A DNA stretch of 64,000 nucleotides from Bacillus mycoides (GTDB taxonomy: Bacteria; Bacillota; Bacilli; Bacillales; Bacillaceae_G): contig NZ_CP036132.1 in assembly GCF_018742245.1 (NCBI RefSeq), positions 4,831,001-4,895,000 on the forward strand. Reading direction: 5' to 3'. Made by a program: the position numbers and the translations under genes. Positions 43,370 through 53,769 of this stretch are shown here, one piece after another; position 1 is the stretch's first letter; every line of letters starts with the position of its first letter. Under the pieces are notes generated by a model. The model saw only the letters and a list, made by a program, of their open reading frames with translations. It did not search any database and was not told the DNA's origin.

Positions 43370-44635
43370 TTAAAACTTAACATTTTCTTGCTTCTTTTTT
43401 AAATAAATTAAATAGAAACAAAATATAAGTAAATTCACATTTAAATTTATTAAAAATAAACCCTTCATTTCAATTATTAAAAGATAAATACTTATGGTAG
43501 TAGCAATACTCATAGAAAATAAATTATATTTAAAAGCTCTTTGTATTAAAAAGATATAAAACCCATAAAACCCTATAGTCATAACTATCCCAAAATAAAA
43601 CATTAATCTTAGATATCCAACATCTATATTTTTATAATAGGAAAATGATTCAAACCAATAATTATAAGTATCTCCTATTAACCGACCATCTCCAAAAATA
43701 AATGTTTTAGCATTATCGGGCAACGTTTTATACATCTCTAGAAGCTCATTGGTACTACTCGTACTTACTTTTCCAGTGCCCCCAAAGCTATACAATATCT
43801 CAAAGGCCCATTGAAACCATAGGAAATACGGACTATTTTGATCTACTAAGATAGATACTGCAAGAACTATCCCTACCATTATTATTATTAAAGAACCTAA
43901 AAATAACCTGTAATTTTCTTTTTTTTCACCTATTATAGTTTTTATAAAAACTATAATTAATGAAAGTGCTATACCTATACTACCAGTCCTACCTGCTAGC
44001 ATTACACTAATAGCTATAAGCACATAAGCTATTAAATAAATCATTACATACTTTAATTGAATTTGTTTTAACATATAGACAATAAAGAATAATATAATAG
44101 ATTGTACTATGGTTAACGAGAATGTAGTAGCTAACGCTAATCCATACCCTCTCATTTCATTGTTTTGCATAAACACTATCGCATCACTAAGAAAATTATT
44201 AGCAATTAAATTTCTAATATTTTCATTAAAAAACATTGCTAAAGAAATTAAGGACTGTATAAACCCAGTGAAAATAATGATGTTTAAAAAGGTATATTTA
44301 TTCCTCAATTTCACATAATAACTATCAATAACACCAGCCATACCTATAAATAATATACTTATTTCAACAAAATAATAAGTCAGCCCTCGATCACCATGAG
44401 GAGGTGCTTGAAATAATATTTGTAAAATAGCAACCAAAATAAATAATCCTAGACAAATTATAATTTTGATATGCTCAATATTATATCCTTTACAATTATC
44501 AATTATATACTTCAAGAAAAAAAATCCTAATATTACCAATGGAATGTTGATTACCTTTCCAAAAACTATAGGACGTATATCATATAAAAATACAAAAACT
44601 AATAAAAAAGGTATTACATATTTATTAAAAAACAT
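43370..44635 (-). CDS. wzy: Candidate O-antigen/capsule polymerase (Wzy)
   Basis: This 421-residue protein has about 11 membrane helices and little conserved sequence, as usual for Wzy. A larger extracytoplasmic loop (about 270-330, EILYSFGGTGKVSTSSTN) lies between late helices. In a locus that has a flippase and a chain-length regulator it is the only candidate for polymerase. AAGGAGATATAGC, inside the end of the upstream gene, precedes the ATG. It is strikingly AT-rich compared with the flanking genes. Confidence 0.75.
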   Translation of the reverse strand: MFFNKYVIPFLLVFVFLYDIRPIVFGKVINIPLVILGFFFLKYIIDNCKGYNIEHIKIIICLGLFILVAILQILFQAPPHGDRGLTYYFVEISILFIGMAGVIDSYYVKLRNKYTFLNIIIFTGFIQSLISLAMFFNENIRNLIANNFLSDAIVFMQNNEMRGYGLALATTFSLTIVQSIILFFIVYMLKQIQLKYVMIYLIAYVLIAISVMLAGRTGSIGIALSLIIVFIKTIIGEKKENYRLFLGSLIIIMVGIVLAVSILVDQNSPYFLWFQWAFEILYSFGGTGKVSTSSTNELLEMYKTLPDNAKTFIFGDGRLIGDTYNYWFESFSYYKNIDVGYLRLMFYFGIVMTIGFYGFYIFLIQRAFKYNLFSMSIATTISIYLLIIEMKGLFLINLNVNLLIFCFYLIYLKKKQENVKF

Positions 44636-44636
44636 G

Positions 44637-45770
44637 CTATATCTCCTTGTTAAATATACTTTCTATTTGCTCAAAAGAATTTTTACTATCAAACTTCCAT
44701 AAATCATTTGTGCAGTTATATAAAAATTTCTCTTTATTTTTAAAATCCCTAAAAATATAATCCATAGCATTTACTAGTTCTTCTTTGTTTTGTTTTTCAA
44801 ATAGAATTCCATTTTCCATATGGTTTACTATTTCATTTACTCCCCCAACATTACTAGCTATTACAGGTACATTTAATGATAATGCCTCAATTAAAACGCC
44901 TGGTAACGCCTCGGTATTTGATGGTAGTACAAAAACATCACTTTGTTTTATATATGGATATGGATTTTTTTGATACCCTAAAAAAGCGACTCTATCCTCT
45001 ATCCCTAAGGATTTAGATAATTCTACTAAGTTCCCTTTTTCATCACCTTCACCAATAATTAATAACTTAACATCATAATTTTTCTGGGTACTACTTACAG
45101 CCTCTAACAGTAATCCTATATTTTTTTCTGAAGATAACCTTCCTACAAAAACTATCTTATATTTATTTTTCATTTTCAACTCAATGTCCATCATCGCTTT
45201 TAGGGCTATGTCATTATAATTATTGGGATTGTATATCACCTCGAGCTTATCCCCTTTAAAAGGAAGTGGATAAATCTCTTTGACTTTTTCGCTAATATTT
45301 TTAGATACACATATTACTTTATCTATATATAGGTATAACTTATTCCCTATTTTTTTATGAATTATTCTTTTTAAAAAATTGGTTGGATTTTTACTCAAAT
45401 CTGTATGTATCCATGAAATGGATCTGATTCCTAAATATTTATTAATTTTGGCAACTATATACGTCGGATAATACTCAGTATAACCAACAACTAAATCATA
45501 CCCCTGAAATGTCTGTTTTATCTGCTTCTTACTAAAAAATAGCCTTAGTTTTTTATACGCTCTCAATATGTTGCCATTTCCATTCGAAATACATGATTCA
45601 ACTCTAATCTCGTTAGGAATCTCATTAAGTAATTCACCATCATTTACAATTAAATATAAAGTAATATCATATTTTTGTTTATCTAATCCTTTTAAATAAT
45701 CTATTAATGTCTTAGGTCCACCACCTATAGACATATCAGTCATAATAAATAAAATCTTTTTCTTTTTCAT
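44637..45770 (-). CDS. GT4 glycosyltransferase
   Basis: This 377-residue GT-B enzyme starts KKILFIMTDMSIGGGPKTL and carries FVGRLSSEKNIGLLL and FVLPSNTEALPGVLIEAL (E-x7-E) at its C-terminal half. Only 1 bp separates it from wzy, and wzy's ribosome binding site lies within its last codons. Sugar donor unknown. AT-rich. Confidence 0.85.
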   Translation of the reverse strand: MKKKKILFIMTDMSIGGGPKTLIDYLKGLDKQKYDITLYLIVNDGELLNEIPNEIRVESCISNGNGNILRAYKKLRLFFSKKQIKQTFQGYDLVVGYTEYYPTYIVAKINKYLGIRSISWIHTDLSKNPTNFLKRIIHKKIGNKLYLYIDKVICVSKNISEKVKEIYPLPFKGDKLEVIYNPNNYNDIALKAMMDIELKMKNKYKIVFVGRLSSEKNIGLLLEAVSSTQKNYDVKLLIIGEGDEKGNLVELSKSLGIEDRVAFLGYQKNPYPYIKQSDVFVLPSNTEALPGVLIEALSLNVPVIASNVGGVNEIVNHMENGILFEKQNKEELVNAMDYIFRDFKNKEKFLYNCTNDLWKFDSKNSFEQIESIFNKEI

Positions 45771-45801
45771 AAGTATTCCCTCTAATAAAATCTAGAAAAT
45801 T

Positions 45802-46761
45802 CTATACCCTTATTTTTTTATAAAACCCTTTAAGCTTATCATAGCTCCAATATATAAGAGGTATAGATATAATTAAATTCTTAATTTTATATTTTAAAGA
45901 TTTTTTTTCAAACTTATTATAATAATAACGAAAATCTTCTACTAAATTATAATTAAAACTCCCCTTAATCCCATCACTATATACTGAGTGTAATCCTCTA
46001 GAAATATCAATATTGTTAAATTTCGATTCTAAATTTAACAATAACTTCTCTTGATCTCTTATCATTCGTATAAACTTTTGAGGTTCTCTACTTAGCGATC
46101 CACTACATAGTCTATAATAAATTAAAGGTTGTTCTATCAAAGCTATCTTATATTTAAAGGCAATTTTCAACCACATTTGATAGTCTTCAAATACATAATC
46201 CGAACTATATCCACCTAATTCTTCCAATATAGATTTCCTTAAAAGAACAGAAGGTGCGGGAATAAATGAACCAAAATCAATTAGTTCCTGAAATACATTG
46301 CCTTTATATAAATTTTGCTCCTCGCTAAATCTACTAATAATATTATTATTCACGTCAAAAATTGAAGCCTTTTCTTTTATAATAAAACCATCACTATATA
46401 CTAAGCCAATCTCTGAATCTCTTTCCAGTTCACTAACCTTAAATTCTATATTTGTCTCATGCATCATATCATCTGAAGCAAATATATATATATATTCCCC
46501 CATAGATAGTTCAATAGCTTGATTACAATTATAAATAAGGCCCTTATTCACAGTTCTATTAATATAGGTAACTCTAGAAAACCTATTCTCAAGTTCATTC
46601 ATCCACTCCAAAATAACTCTATGCGAATTATCAGTAGAATTATCATTAATTAAAATTAATTCTATATTTTTGTAAGTTTGCTTAGTTATAGATTTAAAGT
46701 AATCCTCTAAGTACAATTCATGATTATAGACAGGTGTACAAATTGAAACAAGTGCACTCAA
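45802..46761 (-). CDS. GT2 glycosyltransferase
   Basis: This 319-residue GT-A enzyme has LVSICTPVYNHELYLEDY at the N terminus, LINDNSTDNS, and the metal-binding ASDDMM. It starts with TTG overlapping the flippase stop (TTGA), 8 nt after AGTAGGAA. It adds one sugar of the repeat unit. AT-rich. Confidence 0.85.
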   Translation of the reverse strand: MSALVSICTPVYNHELYLEDYFKSITKQTYKNIELILINDNSTDNSHRVILEWMNELENRFSRVTYINRTVNKGLIYNCNQAIELSMGEYIYIFASDDMMHETNIEFKVSELERDSEIGLVYSDGFIIKEKASIFDVNNNIISRFSEEQNLYKGNVFQELIDFGSFIPAPSVLLRKSILEELGGYSSDYVFEDYQMWLKIAFKYKIALIEQPLIYYRLCSGSLSREPQKFIRMIRDQEKLLLNLESKFNNIDISRGLHSVYSDGIKGSFNYNLVEDFRYYYNKFEKKSLKYKIKNLIISIPLIYWSYDKLKGFYKKIRV

Positions 46762-48032
46762 TTATTAATTCCTACTTTCAAAAAATTTTTTAGTATAATT
46801 TTTTTATAAATTATCACCATCAAAAAGAAATACACTACATATGTTGTTGTATATGCAATAGTAGCCCCAATTTCAGGAAAATAATATATATATATGTGTG
46901 ATGATGATATATATATCACGGAGGAGATAATTTCTGTGATAATAAATGTTTTTGTCATAGCTTTTGCGATCATTAAAAAGCCTAAAATCCAACTAGCCAT
47001 TTTAAAGAAATCTCCTATTAATTGATATAGAAATAAATCTCTCATCTCATAAAATTCTTTTGTAAAGAGAATCGATATTATAATATCTTTCATGTAGTAT
47101 ATTAAAACACAACTAATGAACACAAATGGCAACACTAAGCGATAACTTTTTCTGATTTCTTCTTTTAATTCTTTAACTTTTTTTATCTCCGATAACCTTG
47201 GTAAATAATACGTTGTTAGGGCTGTTGTAACTACTAATAAATACATGCTTGATATCCGATTCATCGCTTCCCAATATCCAGCATACTGTAAAGAAACTTT
47301 TTCAATAATCATATTACGAATAACTAATTGTGTAATAGGAACACATAACATTGTAGTTAAAGACATTAATGAATACTGAAAAAACTTCTTATAAATTACC
47401 TTTGAATAAGCAAATTCCCAATTAAAATCCCCAATAACCTTTTTCTTATAAAAATAAAACCCTGTTACAATAACCACTATTGATTGGACTAATATAAGTG
47501 CAATTAATGCACCATATAAACCATAAAATATTGTTAAAAACGTACTTAATACTAACGAAATTATACTACCTAAAATATTTGCTCCGATATATATCTTTAT
47601 TTCTTTTAATCCATTTAAAAGAGCTAGTAAATACGTATTCAAACTTATAAATAACAAATTAACACTTAAAACAACAAAAATACCCTTATAATTCACATTA
47701 GATAAAGAATATACAGCTAACCATTCTTGAAAAATAAAAATAAGTACTCCAATCAAAAGTGAGCAACAAATAGTTATCACCAAACTAGATTGAATAAACT
47801 GATTCCTTTTTTTTATATCACCATTATATTCTGAAATATATTTTGTAATTCCGGAAGAAATCCCACCTGATCCCAGTGTTACTAGTGAATTTAATATATT
47901 CTGGAATTGCCCAATCAGGGCAATTCCAGATGGTCCAATATATATAGCTATTATTTTATTTATTATTAAATTTGAAGCCATTTTAATCAAAGTTGCAATT
48001 CCAGATAAGAAGCTCGTCTTCAATAAATTCAT
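46758..48032 (-). CDS. wzx: Polysaccharide repeat-unit flippase (Wzx)
   Basis: This 424-residue protein of the MOP superfamily has about 12 helices and the opening LKTSFLSGIATLIKMASNL and IGPSGIALIGQFQN usual in Wzx/RfbX proteins. It turns the lipid-linked repeat unit across the membrane for polymerisation by Wzy. It is AT-rich and coupled to the next gene by a 4-bp overlap. Confidence 0.87.
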   Translation of the reverse strand: MNLLKTSFLSGIATLIKMASNLIINKIIAIYIGPSGIALIGQFQNILNSLVTLGSGGISSGITKYISEYNGDIKKRNQFIQSSLVITICCSLLIGVLIFIFQEWLAVYSLSNVNYKGIFVVLSVNLLFISLNTYLLALLNGLKEIKIYIGANILGSIISLVLSTFLTIFYGLYGALIALILVQSIVVIVTGFYFYKKKVIGDFNWEFAYSKVIYKKFFQYSLMSLTTMLCVPITQLVIRNMIIEKVSLQYAGYWEAMNRISSMYLLVVTTALTTYYLPRLSEIKKVKELKEEIRKSYRLVLPFVFISCVLIYYMKDIIISILFTKEFYEMRDLFLYQLIGDFFKMASWILGFLMIAKAMTKTFIITEIISSVIYISSSHIYIYYFPEIGATIAYTTTYVVYFFLMVIIYKKIILKNFLKVGINN

Positions 48033-48053
48033 AATATTCTACTCTCTACGAAA

Positions 48054-49145
48054 TTAATATTGATTAATTTTCTCAATAATTTTTTCTACTTCTTCCATAC
48101 TTATAACTGGAGAGATTGGTAAGCTTAAAACTTGTTCATGCATATTTTCAGTAATTGGATAACTTAAATTGCTCCACTCTTGATATGCTTCTTGTTTATG
48201 TGGTGGAATAGGATAATGAATCATAGTTTGAATCCCATTTTCTTGTAAAAACTGCTGTAGACTCGCTCTATTTTCAGTTTTAATAATAAATAAATGCCAA
48301 ACATGAGATTTTCTATCACCGTTTTCTACTACAGGCAGTTCAACCTTAGGGTTTTTAATATTATTAAGATAGTATTCGGCAACTTTTCTTCTATGTTCAT
48401 TTTGTTGATCCAAATGGCCTAATTTTATATTCAAAATGGCAGCCTGTAATTCGTCTAAACGACTATTCATGCCCTTAAATAAATTTTCATATTTAACATG
48501 CGAACCATAATTTCGTAAAGCTCTAATTTTTTCTACTAATACACTATCATTAGTTGTAATAGCTCCACCGTCTCCAAGAGCCCCTAAATTTTTGCCTGGA
48601 TAAAAACTAAATCCAGCGGCATCTCCTAGGTTACCTGTCCGCTTCTCATTGTAAATAGCTCCATGTGCTTGAGCTGCATCTTCAATTACTTTTAAATTAT
48701 ATTTTTCCGCAATTTTATTAATTGCATCCATATTTGCGGCTTGTCCACATAAATGAACTGCCATAATAGCTTTTGTTTTTGAAGATACTTTTTCTTCAAT
48801 TTGTTGAGGATTAATATTGAACGTCTCTACTTGAGGTTCAACTAAAATAGGAGTTGCTCCATTTGCGGAAATGGCCAAAATACTCGCTATATATGTATTA
48901 GCGGGTACAATTACCTCATCACCCTTACCTATTCCATATGCTCTTAAAATTAAAATTAAAGCATCCAAGCCATTTGCCACACCAACAGCATATTTTGTAC
49001 CGCAATATGCTGCAAATTTTTCTTCGAATTCAGTTACTTCTTTCCCTAGAACATACCATCCACTTTCTAATACACGCTTCATCGCTTCTTCAATTTCATT
49101 TTTATGCTGCAAATTTATTTGTTTTAAATCTAAAAATGGTATCAC
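48054..49145 (-). CDS. fdtB: DegT/DnrJ/EryC1 sugar aminotransferase (FdtB/QdtB type)
   Basis: This 363-residue PLP enzyme puts an amino group on a keto-sugar nucleotide. The PLP lysine is in [18 protein letters not shown], preceded by [11 protein letters not shown]; the start is [14 protein letters not shown] at 49145 follows GGAGCGTAAAAG at normal distance. Beside rmlA, rmlB, a 3,4-ketoisomerase and an acetyltransferase, the expected substrate is a dTDP-3-keto-6-deoxyhexose and the product its 3-amino derivative. Confidence 0.87.
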   Translation of the reverse strand: MIPFLDLKQINLQHKNEIEEAMKRVLESGWYVLGKEVTEFEEKFAAYCGTKYAVGVANGLDALILILRAYGIGKGDEVIVPANTYIASILAISANGATPILVEPQVETFNINPQQIEEKVSSKTKAIMAVHLCGQAANMDAINKIAEKYNLKVIEDAAQAHGAIYNEKRTGNLGDAAGFSFYPGKNLGALGDGGAITTNDSVLVEKIRALRNYGSHVKYENLFKGMNSRLDELQAAILNIKLGHLDQQNEHRRKVAEYYLNNIKNPKVELPVVENGDRKSHVWHLFIIKTENRASLQQFLQENGIQTMIHYPIPPHKQEAYQEWSNLSYPITENMHEQVLSLPISPVISMEEVEKIIEKINQY

Positions 49146-49148
49146 CTT

Positions 49149-49703
49149 TTACGCTCCACTCTTAATTATTTTTGACAAATCTTTTTTACAAACTGAACAA
49201 GTATAATTACAATCTAATTTTTCACCACATTCACATACGTGACCTTTAAATACAGCCGGATTTCCATACCATAATGTATAAGGTGGAATATCCTTTGTTA
49301 CTACAGAACCCGCTCCAACCATTGCATACTTTCCTATTTTATTTCCAGCAATAATAGTCGAATTTGCACCGATAGATGCATACTCCTCTACAATCGTTGC
49401 TTCGAAACTATCAGGATATCTCTTAGAGCGTGGTGTCAAATCGTTTGTAAAAGTAACATTAGGACCTATAAATACACTATTTCCCAACCTCACACCATCC
49501 CAAATATATACTCCAGATTTAATTGTTACATTATCTCCAAGTACAACATCATTTTCAATAAATGTATGATCATTAATGTTGCAGTTTCGTCCAATTTTTG
49601 CTCCTGCTAAAATATGTGTGAAAGCCCAAATCCTTGTATCATCTCCAATTTCAACAGATTCTACAAGTGCCTGTTCATGCTTAAAATATTTATTATTACA
49701 CAT
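49149..49703 (-). CDS. Left-handed beta-helix sugar N-acetyltransferase (FdtC/QdtC type)
   Basis: This 184-residue protein is built of hexapeptide repeats ([20 protein letters not shown], then [15 protein letters not shown] and [19 protein letters not shown]) that form a left-handed beta-helix and use acetyl-CoA. A four-cysteine ribbon ([18 protein letters not shown]) ends the protein. GGGAGTAAAAGTT precedes ATG at 49703, preferred over the longer frame; this ATG overlaps the ketoisomerase stop by 8 bp. It should acetylate the 3-amino sugar made by the neighbouring aminotransferase. Confidence 0.85.
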   Translation of the reverse strand: MCNNKYFKHEQALVESVEIGDDTRIWAFTHILAGAKIGRNCNINDHTFIENDVVLGDNVTIKSGVYIWDGVRLGNSVFIGPNVTFTNDLTPRSKRYPDSFEATIVEEYASIGANSTIIAGNKIGKYAMVGAGSVVTKDIPPYTLWYGNPAVFKGHVCECGEKLDCNYTCSVCKKDLSKIIKSGA

Positions 49704-50106
49704 AACTTTTACTCCCTGTGTATGATAAAAACTCTTCATAGTTCCTTAAATAATCTTCCTCATCATACAGTTCACTAGCTAGAACCATCAGCACACAGTC
49801 ATTTGAAAAATCATACATTTCTCGCCAAATCAATTTATCAACATATAGTCCCTGAGCAGGAGAATCTAATTCAAAAACTTTTTTCTGATCGCCATCGTCT
49901 AACAATATTTTACAAGATCCATGTAAAACTATCAGAACCTGCTTCAAATCTTTATGCGCATGATATCCTCTTCTAAGTTCATTCTTCACATCATAAATAT
50001 AGTAAACTCGTTTAATATTAAAAGGAATAGTATCATTTTCCTCTAAAGCTATTAATGCGCCTCGTTCATCTTTCATGATTGGAAAATCAAATAATTTTGC
50101 CTCCAT
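49696..50106 (-). CDS. fdtA: dTDP-4-keto-6-deoxyglucose 3,4-ketoisomerase (FdtA/QdtA family)
   Basis: This 136-residue cupin moves the keto group from C4 to C3 of dTDP-4-keto-6-deoxyglucose. Conserved segments are [25 protein letters not shown] with the catalytic histidines, and [16 protein letters not shown]. Stereochemistry at C4 decides between Fuc3NAc (FdtA) and Qui3NAc (QdtA) series. From memory of the two enzymes, FdtA has Arg and His at the deciding positions and QdtA Tyr and Arg. Here position 15 is Arg (FdtA-like) but position 95 is Arg (WREM, QdtA-like), so the product is uncertain. Confidence 0.85.
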   Translation of the reverse strand: MEAKLFDFPIMKDERGALIALEENDTIPFNIKRVYYIYDVKNELRRGYHAHKDLKQVLIVLHGSCKILLDDGDQKKVFELDSPAQGLYVDKLIWREMYDFSNDCVLMVLASELYDEEDYLRNYEEFLSYTGSKSYV

Positions 50107-50117
50107 TCAAACGCACC

Positions 50118-51137
50118 TCAATTCTTCAAGTATTTTTCTATATACCAATTAACCGTTTTTTCAATTCCAGTTTCAAAAGTTTCTTCAGGTTTCCACCCGA
50201 GTTCTGTCATTAGTTTAGCAGCATCAATTGCATAACGGAAATCGTGCCCTGGGCGATCTGTAACAAATTCTACTTGATTAAAATAACTCTTCTCTTTAGG
50301 GTACTTTTTATCTAAAATCCGACAAATTGTTTCCGCAACTTCCATATTTGTTTTTTCATTGTTTCCACCGACTACATATGTTTCACCAGTTACTCCTTCA
50401 TGAAATACCAAATCAATTGCCTGACAATGATCTAATACATATAACCAATCTCTTACGTTTGTACCCTTACCATAAATAGGTAATTTCTCACCATTAAGAG
50501 CCTTACGAATCAGAGTTGGGATAAGTTTTTCATCATGCTGTTTTGGCCCATAATTATTTGAGCAATTTGTAGTAACTACATTCATCCCATATGTATGGAA
50601 ATAACTTCTTACAAATAAATCTGATCCAGCTTTACTTGCACTATACGGACTATTCGGGGCATAAGGTGTTTCTTCAGAAAAGTACCCTTCCTCGTTTAAA
50701 GTACCATATACTTCATCCGTTGAGATGTGATGGAAACGTGAGTTTATATATTCTTCTTTATATTTAAACGGTTTATCCATCCACTGTTGTCTCGCACTTT
50801 CTAATAAATTTAAAGTTCCTAGCACATTTGTTTCTGCAAAGACTAAAGGATTTTTAATTGAGTTATCTACATGTGATTCTGCTGCAAAATGAATTACATG
50901 TCGAATATCATAAGTTTTAAATAATGATTTAACAAAATCTTTATCTCTTAAATCACCTTTAATAAAAATACTATTCTTATGCCCTTCAACTTCCTTTAAA
51001 TTGCTTATATCCCCTGCATATGTTAGTAGATCAATGTTAACAATTCTATATTTTGAATACTTTTCTAAAAAATAAGGAATAAAGTTTGAGCCAATAAATC
51101 CAGCGCCGCCGGTAACTAAAATTGTTTCCATCTTCAC
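50118..51137 (-). CDS. rmlB: dTDP-glucose 4,6-dehydratase
   Basis: This 339-residue NAD-dependent dehydratase makes dTDP-4-keto-6-deoxyglucose. NAD site [10 protein letters not shown], catalytic region [11 protein letters not shown] and [12 protein letters not shown], and TNCSNNYGP are visible. A GTG at 51137 overlaps the rmlA stop (GTGA) six nt after GGAAGG; an ATG six bases further (51131) is the alternative; the longest frame starts with TTG inside rmlA. Product feeds the 3,4-ketoisomerase; no rmlC or rmlD is present, so rhamnose is not the end product here. Confidence 0.92.
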   Translation of the reverse strand: MKMETILVTGGAGFIGSNFIPYFLEKYSKYRIVNIDLLTYAGDISNLKEVEGHKNSIFIKGDLRDKDFVKSLFKTYDIRHVIHFAAESHVDNSIKNPLVFAETNVLGTLNLLESARQQWMDKPFKYKEEYINSRFHHISTDEVYGTLNEEGYFSEETPYAPNSPYSASKAGSDLFVRSYFHTYGMNVVTTNCSNNYGPKQHDEKLIPTLIRKALNGEKLPIYGKGTNVRDWLYVLDHCQAIDLVFHEGVTGETYVVGGNNEKTNMEVAETICRILDKKYPKEKSYFNQVEFVTDRPGHDFRYAIDAAKLMTELGWKPEETFETGIEKTVNWYIEKYLKN

Positions 51138-52039
51138 ACTACACCTTCCATGTTCCAATAAACTGTATTTTGTCTCTCTGAAGCAATATCTAATAAATAA
51201 CGTCCGTAATCATTTTTTATTAAAGGTTGTGCTAATTCCATCAATTGATATTTTGAAATATATCCCATTCTATATGCAATTTCTTCTAAACAAGCCACTT
51301 TAAATCCTTGTCTTTTTTCAACTGTTTCGATAAAAGTAGATGCCTCAATTAAAGAATCATGTGTCCCTGTATCTAACCATGCAAATCCTCTTCCAAGTAA
51401 TTCTACCTTTAATGTATTACTCTTTAAATACGATTTATTAATATCAGTGATCTCTAATTCGCCTCTTAAAGACGGTTCAATACCCTTAGCAATTTCTACA
51501 ACCTTATTGTCATAAAAATAAAGGCCAGTAACTGCAAACTCTGATTTAGGAATATTAGGTTTCTCTTCTATTGAGATTGCATTTTGATTTTCATCAAATT
51601 CAACTACCCCAAATCGTTCTGGATCTTTAACTCTATATCCAAAGACTGTAGCTCCTGTCTCTCTTTTCGCAGCTTTTTGTAAAACCGTTGTAAAACCTGG
51701 CCCAAAGAATATGTTGTCTCCAAGTATTAATGCCACCGAATCATTTCCAATAAACTCTTCACCTATAATAAATGCTTCTGCTAGACCATTAGGTTCTTCT
51801 TGAACTGCATATTGCAAGGAAATCCCTAAATTTTGTCCGCTCCCTAACAATTGTTCAAATCTCGGAAGATCTTCAGGAGTTGAAATAATTAATATTTCTT
51901 TAATACCAGCTAACATTAATACAGATAATGGATAATATATCATCGGTTTATCATAAACCGGTAATAGTTGCTTAGATACTGCTTTTGTAATAGGGTACAA
52001 TCTCGTTCCACTTCCACCAGCTAAAATAATTCCTTTCAT
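51134..52039 (-). CDS. rmlA: Glucose-1-phosphate thymidylyltransferase
   Basis: This 301-residue nucleotidyltransferase makes dTDP-glucose. Signature [28 protein letters not shown] and IEEKP are visible. GGAGGTAAAGCT precedes the ATG. It is the first step of the dTDP-sugar branch. Confidence 0.93.
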   Translation of the reverse strand: MKGIILAGGSGTRLYPITKAVSKQLLPVYDKPMIYYPLSVLMLAGIKEILIISTPEDLPRFEQLLGSGQNLGISLQYAVQEEPNGLAEAFIIGEEFIGNDSVALILGDNIFFGPGFTTVLQKAAKRETGATVFGYRVKDPERFGVVEFDENQNAISIEEKPNIPKSEFAVTGLYFYDNKVVEIAKGIEPSLRGELEITDINKSYLKSNTLKVELLGRGFAWLDTGTHDSLIEASTFIETVEKRQGFKVACLEEIAYRMGYISKYQLMELAQPLIKNDYGRYLLDIASERQNTVYWNMEGVV

Positions 52040-52088
52040 AGCTTTACCTCCATTTTTCTATAAAATATCTCGATTCATATGTCATTCT

Positions 52089-52769
52089 TTAATATGCATC
52101 TTGTGAACCTAATAACAAGAATACTGTTTTACATATGATTTTCATATCAAACAAAATACTTCTTTTTTTTATATAGATTAAATCCAACTCAACCATTCCA
52201 TCAAAATTTATACTACTTCTGCCACTAACTTGCCATAATCCTGTACAGCCTGGGGTCACAAGTAGCCTTTGTTTATCGTAAGCAGTATATTCTTTCACTT
52301 CTCGCAAAAGTGGTGGTCGTGGACCTACTAGACTCATTTCACCCTTTAATACATTTAATAACTGCGGTAATTCGTCTATACTTGTTTTACGAATAAATTT
52401 CCCTATCTTCGTTATACGAGGATCATCTTTCATTTTAAACATGGCCCCTGATACTTCATTATGTTGTAACAAATCTTTTAACCTTTCTTCGGCATCTGTT
52501 ACCATTGAACGAAATTTATACATTCCGAATTCTTTTCCATCTTTTCCAACACGAATTTGTTTAAAAAAGACAGGGCCTTTCTTGTCTTCTAATTTAATTA
52601 TTATAGCAACAATAATAAAAATCGGTGAAAGAAAAATAAGTCCACATATCGCACCAAATATATCCATCAAACGCTTCATAAACAAATACAATCTATCTTT
52701 GTTTATCTCTTTAGTAACCAGTAATTCCTGCTCCTTAGCAGTTCCATTTGATAATTTAGTTAAGGCCAA
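52089..52769 (-). CDS. Initiating polyprenyl-phosphate sugar-1-phosphate transferase
   Basis: This 226-residue enzyme begins repeat-unit assembly by putting a sugar phosphate on undecaprenyl phosphate. It has one membrane helix or re-entrant helix (about 33-57, FGAICGLIFLSPIFIIVAII), then KQIRVGKDGKEFGMYKFRSM, SIDELPQLLNVLKGEMSLVG and PGCTGLWQVSGRS. The short form lacks the multi-helix N-terminal part of WbaP/WcaJ. It starts with TTG after GGTGGGAGGGC. The sugar could be galactose, glucose or a dideoxy-amino sugar. The C-terminal LLLGSQDAY is typical. Confidence 0.9.
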   Translation of the reverse strand: MALTKLSNGTAKEQELLVTKEINKDRLYLFMKRLMDIFGAICGLIFLSPIFIIVAIIIKLEDKKGPVFFKQIRVGKDGKEFGMYKFRSMVTDAEERLKDLLQHNEVSGAMFKMKDDPRITKIGKFIRKTSIDELPQLLNVLKGEMSLVGPRPPLLREVKEYTAYDKQRLLVTPGCTGLWQVSGRSSINFDGMVELDLIYIKKRSILFDMKIICKTVFLLLGSQDAY

Positions 52770-52786
52770 AGCCCTCCCACCTCACT

Positions 52787-53668
52787 TTATACATGTATAT
52801 TTTCTTTTCTTACAATTTCATTCATATACCGCATTAATTCATTTTTCAACTCTTCATGTTGTAATGCCATTTCAATTGTAGTCTTAATAAATCCAAACTT
52901 CTCCCCAACGTCATAACGAATCCCTGTAAAATTATATGCAAATACACGTTGAATTTCATTTAATCTTTGAATCGCATCTGTCAACTGAATTTCTCCACCC
53001 GCACCCGTTTGCTGATCCTCAAGAAACATAAAAATTTCTGGTGTTAATACATAGCGACCCATAATCGCTAAATTTGATGGAGCTGCTCCTTGAGCTGGCT
53101 TTTCAACGAATTGACGTACTTGATAACGACGATCGTTTTGTTCAACTGGATCGATAATGCCGTAACGATGCGTTTCATTTTCAGGTACGGTTTGTACACC
53201 AATAACTGACGACTGTGTACCTTCATATTGATCCATCAATTGACGTAAGCACGGTGTTTCTGCTTGTACAATATCATCACCAAGTAATACCGCAAATGGT
53301 TCATTTCCAATAAATTTACGTGCGCACCATACTGCATGCCCTAAACCCTTCGGCTCTTTTTGTCTTATGTAATGAATATTAATTTTTGATGAAGCTTGTA
53401 CTTTTTCAAGCATTTCATGTTTTCCTTTTTCTAAAAGGTTTTGTTCTAATTCAAAGGAATGATCAAAATGATCTTCAATCGCACGTTTTCCTTTTCCAGT
53501 AACAATAATAATATCTTCAATTCCTGATTCTATCGCTTCTTCTACTATGTATTGAATTGTCGGTTTATCGACGATTGGTAACATTTCTTTCGGCATCGCT
53601 TTCGTTGCTGGTAAAAATCTTGTCCCAAGACCAGCTGCCGGAATAATCGCTTTTCTTACTTTTTTCAA
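52787..53668 (-). CDS. galU: UTP-glucose-1-phosphate uridylyltransferase
   Basis: This 293-residue enzyme makes UDP-glucose; [33 protein letters not shown] and LGHAVWCA are the family segments. It starts with TTG eight nt after GGAGGACC. It is the first gene behind the EAR candidate and its adjacent terminator, so its transcription should depend on antitermination. Confidence 0.93.
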   Translation of the reverse strand: MKKVRKAIIPAAGLGTRFLPATKAMPKEMLPIVDKPTIQYIVEEAIESGIEDIIIVTGKGKRAIEDHFDHSFELEQNLLEKGKHEMLEKVQASSKINIHYIRQKEPKGLGHAVWCARKFIGNEPFAVLLGDDIVQAETPCLRQLMDQYEGTQSSVIGVQTVPENETHRYGIIDPVEQNDRRYQVRQFVEKPAQGAAPSNLAIMGRYVLTPEIFMFLEDQQTGAGGEIQLTDAIQRLNEIQRVFAYNFTGIRYDVGEKFGFIKTTIEMALQHEELKNELMRYMNEIVRKENIHV

Positions 53669-53710
53669 TTGTGGTCCTCCTTATATTTTCTATTTATATG
53701 TAGCAATAAT

Positions 53711-53759
53711 AAAAACCCTACCTACAGAGTCATAGTTATAACTCCATAGGTAGAGTTTC
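53711..53759 (-). terminator. Terminator between EAR candidate and galU
   Basis: On minus, AACTCTACCTA..GGAGT pairs with ACTC..TAGGTAGGGTT and is followed by TTTATT. It directly follows the EAR candidate and would stop unmodified polymerase before galU. Confidence 0.78.
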
Positions 53760-53769
53760 TATCATAAAT

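Noticed and set aside
43370..48032. Insertion sequence as source of the AT-rich core
   Set aside because: No transposase or terminal repeats were seen; cassette exchange by recombination explains the composition better.
50118..52039. dTDP-rhamnose pathway
   Set aside because: rmlA and rmlB are present, but rmlC and rmlD are not; a ketoisomerase, aminotransferase and acetyltransferase follow instead.
52441..52881. Long antisense frames across the polysaccharide locus and elsewhere
   Set aside because: They mirror codon bias of the real genes on the other strand and lack starts with ribosome binding sites.
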